Of a stretch of 30,705 nt of DNA, positions 29,359 through 30,705 are shown one piece after another. Made by a program: the position numbers and the translations under genes. The stretch is from NCBI GenBank assembly GCA_041913505.1, contig JAYSFC010000033.1, forward strand, positions 1 through 30,705, read 5' to 3'. The notes below the pieces were generated by a model. The model saw nothing but the letters and a program-made list of their open reading frames with translations, did not search any database and was not told the DNA's origin. How positions within the stretch are numbered: position 1 is the first letter of the stretch; every line of letters starts with the position of its first letter. This stretch comes from JAYSFC01 sp041913505. Lineage in GTDB: Bacteria > Pseudomonadota > Gammaproteobacteria > Burkholderiales > Burkholderiaceae_C.

Positions 29359-29696
29359 GCGGCCTCTCCTTTGGGTTGGAGGCCCGCGGCACGCAGGCGC
29401 GCCAGTTCCTCATGTTCGTAGTCGATGTAGCACTCCATCATGGCGCGGTACAGGCGCTCGATCAGGTCGGGGTCGCCGCCCTGCGCCTGCGCCATGGGGC
29501 GCACGCGGTCGACGATGGCCTCGATGCGCACCTCGTCACGCACCAGGCGTTCGTCGTTCTTCACGCGGGCGGCCTGGGTCATGTAGCCGCTGCGCTGCAC
29601 CAGCAGGGGCACAAGCAGATCGTCCAGCGCGTTCACGCCGGCGCGCACCTCGGCCATGGTGCTGCAGTGGTTCACCTTGTCGATCGCACGGGACAT
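29355..29696 (-). CDS. AroQ-class chorismate mutase (PchB-like) inside the trp operon
   Basis: This 113-residue all-helical protein matches the AroQ chorismate mutase fold, which converts chorismate to prephenate (PchB members instead cleave isochorismate). The basic active-site residues R18, R35 and K46 occur with exactly the spacing of R14, R31 and K42 in PchB. The fourth position, Gln90 in PchB, is E94 here. Blocks are AEVRAGVNALDDLLVPLLVQRSGYM, RVKNDERLVRDEVR, and LIERLYRAMMECYIDYEHEEL. It sits between trpE and trpG, sharing one base with the trpE stop (TGATG) and four with the trpG start (ATGA), so it is made along with the anthranilate synthase subunits, which use the same substrate. 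Catalytic identity is inferred. Confidence 0.85.
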   Translation of the reverse strand: MSRAIDKVNHCSTMAEVRAGVNALDDLLVPLLVQRSGYMTQAARVKNDERLVRDEVRIEAIVDRVRPMAQAQGGDPDLIERLYRAMMECYIDYEHEELARLRAAGLQPKGEAA

Positions 29697-30705
29697 CACT
29701 CCAGCCCCTCCTCGACGAGTTCGGCCGCGCGCAACAGCGCGCGCGCCTTGTGTTCTGTTTCCCTCCACTCCAGCTCGGGCACCGAATCGGCCACCACGCC
29801 GGCCGCGGCCTGCACGTAGAGCGTGCCGTCCTTGACGATGCCCGTGCGGATGGCGATGGCCACGTCCATGTCGCCCGCGTAGCTCAGGTAGCCGCACGCG
29901 CCGCCGTAGAGGCCGCGCTTGCTGGGCTCGAGCTGGTCGATGAGCTCCATCGCGTGCACCTTGGGCGCCCCCGTGAGCGTGCCGGCCGGGAAGGTGGCCC
30001 TGAGCACATCCATGCTCGTCATGCCGTCGTTGAGGATGCCCTCCACGTTGCTCACGATGTGCATCACGTGGCTGTAGCGCTCCACGGCGAAGGCCTCGGT
30101 CACCTTCACGGTGCCGATCTTGGCGATGCGGCCGATGTCGTTGCGCGCCAGGTCGATCAGCATCACGTGCTCGGCACGCTCCTTGGGATCGTTGACGAGC
30201 TCGACCTCGGTCGCCTTGTCCTTCTCGGGCGTGGCACCGCGCGGGCGCGTGCCGGCCAGCGGGCGGATGGTGACCTTCTGGCCTTCTTCCGTGCGCTCCT
30301 GGCGCACGAGGATCTCGGGGCTCGCGCCCACCACGTGGAAGTCGCCGAAGTGGTAGAAGTACATGTAGGGCGACGGGTTCAGCGAGCGCAGCGCGCGGTA
30401 CAGCGACAGCGGCGATTCTGTGTAGCGCTTGTGGATGCGCTGGCCCACCTGTACCTGCATGAAGTCGCCGGCGGCGATGAGCTCCTTGGCTCGCTCCACG
30501 GCGGCCAGGTAGTCGGCCTTGGCGAAGCTGCGCTGCGCGGGGTGGCTCTCGCTGGGCTTGACCACGGGGGCACTCACCGAGTACTTGAGCTGCTCCTTGA
30601 GGTCGCGCAGGCGCTTCTTGGCGCGCGCATAGGCCTCGGGCTGCGCCGGATCGGCGTAGACGATGAGGTAGAGCTTGCCCGAGAGGTTGTCGATGACGGC
30701 CAGCT
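29696..30705 (-). CDS. trpE: Anthranilate synthase component I, 3' part (5' end outside window)
   Basis: TrpE converts chorismate to anthranilate with ammonia from TrpG, the committed step to tryptophan. About 335 C-terminal residues are visible and the frame stays open to the window edge (LAVIDNLSGKLYLIVYADPA at the margin), so the ATG at 30577 is internal. Chorismate-site blocks are FMQVQVGQRI, SPSPYMYF-like NPSPYMYFYHFGDFHVVGASPE, RPLAGTRPRGATPEKD, LIDLARNDIGRI, FPAGTLTGAPKVHAMELI and GLYGGACGYLSYAGDMDVAIAIRT. The N-terminal feedback site lies outside the window. The stop shares a base with the AroQ-type start. Confidence 0.96.
   Translation of the reverse strand, partial: LAVIDNLSGKLYLIVYADPAQPEAYARAKKRLRDLKEQLKYSVSAPVVKPSESHPAQRSFAKADYLAAVERAKELIAAGDFMQVQVGQRIHKRYTESPLSLYRALRSLNPSPYMYFYHFGDFHVVGASPEILVRQERTEEGQKVTIRPLAGTRPRGATPEKDKATEVELVNDPKERAEHVMLIDLARNDIGRIAKIGTVKVTEAFAVERYSHVMHIVSNVEGILNDGMTSMDVLRATFPAGTLTGAPKVHAMELIDQLEPSKRGLYGGACGYLSYAGDMDVAIAIRTGIVKDGTLYVQAAAGVVADSVPELEWRETEHKARALLRAAELVEEGLE

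Noticed and set aside
1..30705. CRISPR array, insertion sequence, prophage, tRNA or rRNA gene
   Set aside because: No regularly spaced long repeats, transposase or integrase motifs, terminal inverted repeats, or tRNA-like cloverleaf were seen.

Overview
This window is high-GC chromosomal DNA with dense, mostly unidirectional gene blocks. Gene content and order (recG-oxyR next to ubiA and proC, a Bug/TctC receptor, trpEGDC with an inserted AroQ protein, short AT-rich palindromes in otherwise GC-rich gaps) suggest a betaproteobacterium of the order Burkholderiales, most likely family Comamonadaceae (Acidovorax-like). This is inferred from protein character and synteny, not from a search. I see no tRNA, rRNA, CRISPR, insertion sequence, integrase or phage gene, and no gene-free stretch longer than 300 bases.

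Layout. (1) 1-1973: the 3' part of glpK, then proC. (2) 2042-8380, minus strand: recG, oxyR, dps, a CYTH-CHAD protein and ubiA, a repair, peroxide-defence and quinone block. (3) 8396-12443, plus strand: an HD-GYP phosphodiesterase, pfkB coupled to an AraC-type regulator, and a fumarylacetoacetate-hydrolase-family protein with an export signal. (4) 12448-15707: a hemerythrin-GGDEF diguanylate cyclase (minus) divergent from queA and an overlapping EamA transporter; the shared gap holds an FNR/Anr-like site. (5) 15783-19550: a gamma-glutamyltransferase and a Bug/TctC receptor (minus) divergent from a LysR regulator, with a palindromic T-N11-A site between. (6) 19724-26134: a six-gene operon encoding a TonB-dependent receptor, a TupA-like binding protein, a DUF2478-type protein, a FecB/MolA-like binding protein, a FecCD permease and an ATPase. 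(7) 26147-30705, minus strand: ung, then trpC-trpD-trpG-AroQ-trpE, with trpE running off the window.

The region I find most interesting is the six-gene operon. It joins an outer-membrane receptor and a BtuCD/MolBC-type importer to a TupA-like protein (tungstate/molybdate family) that has no permease of its own, and to a DUF2478 protein. An inverted repeat with CGCTAT...ATAGCG ends, resembling a ModE operator, lies just upstream. I infer a TonB-dependent uptake route for a molybdate- or tungstate-related ligand. Siderophore or corrinoid uptake remains possible.

Other points of note are a Dps with methionine at a usual acidic ferroxidase position, a perfect 12-bp hairpin in front of dps, the apparently exported FAH-family protein, the O2-binding cyclase with an FNR-like site, an AroQ protein inside the trp operon, and a short palindromic repeat that recurs just downstream of three minus-strand genes.
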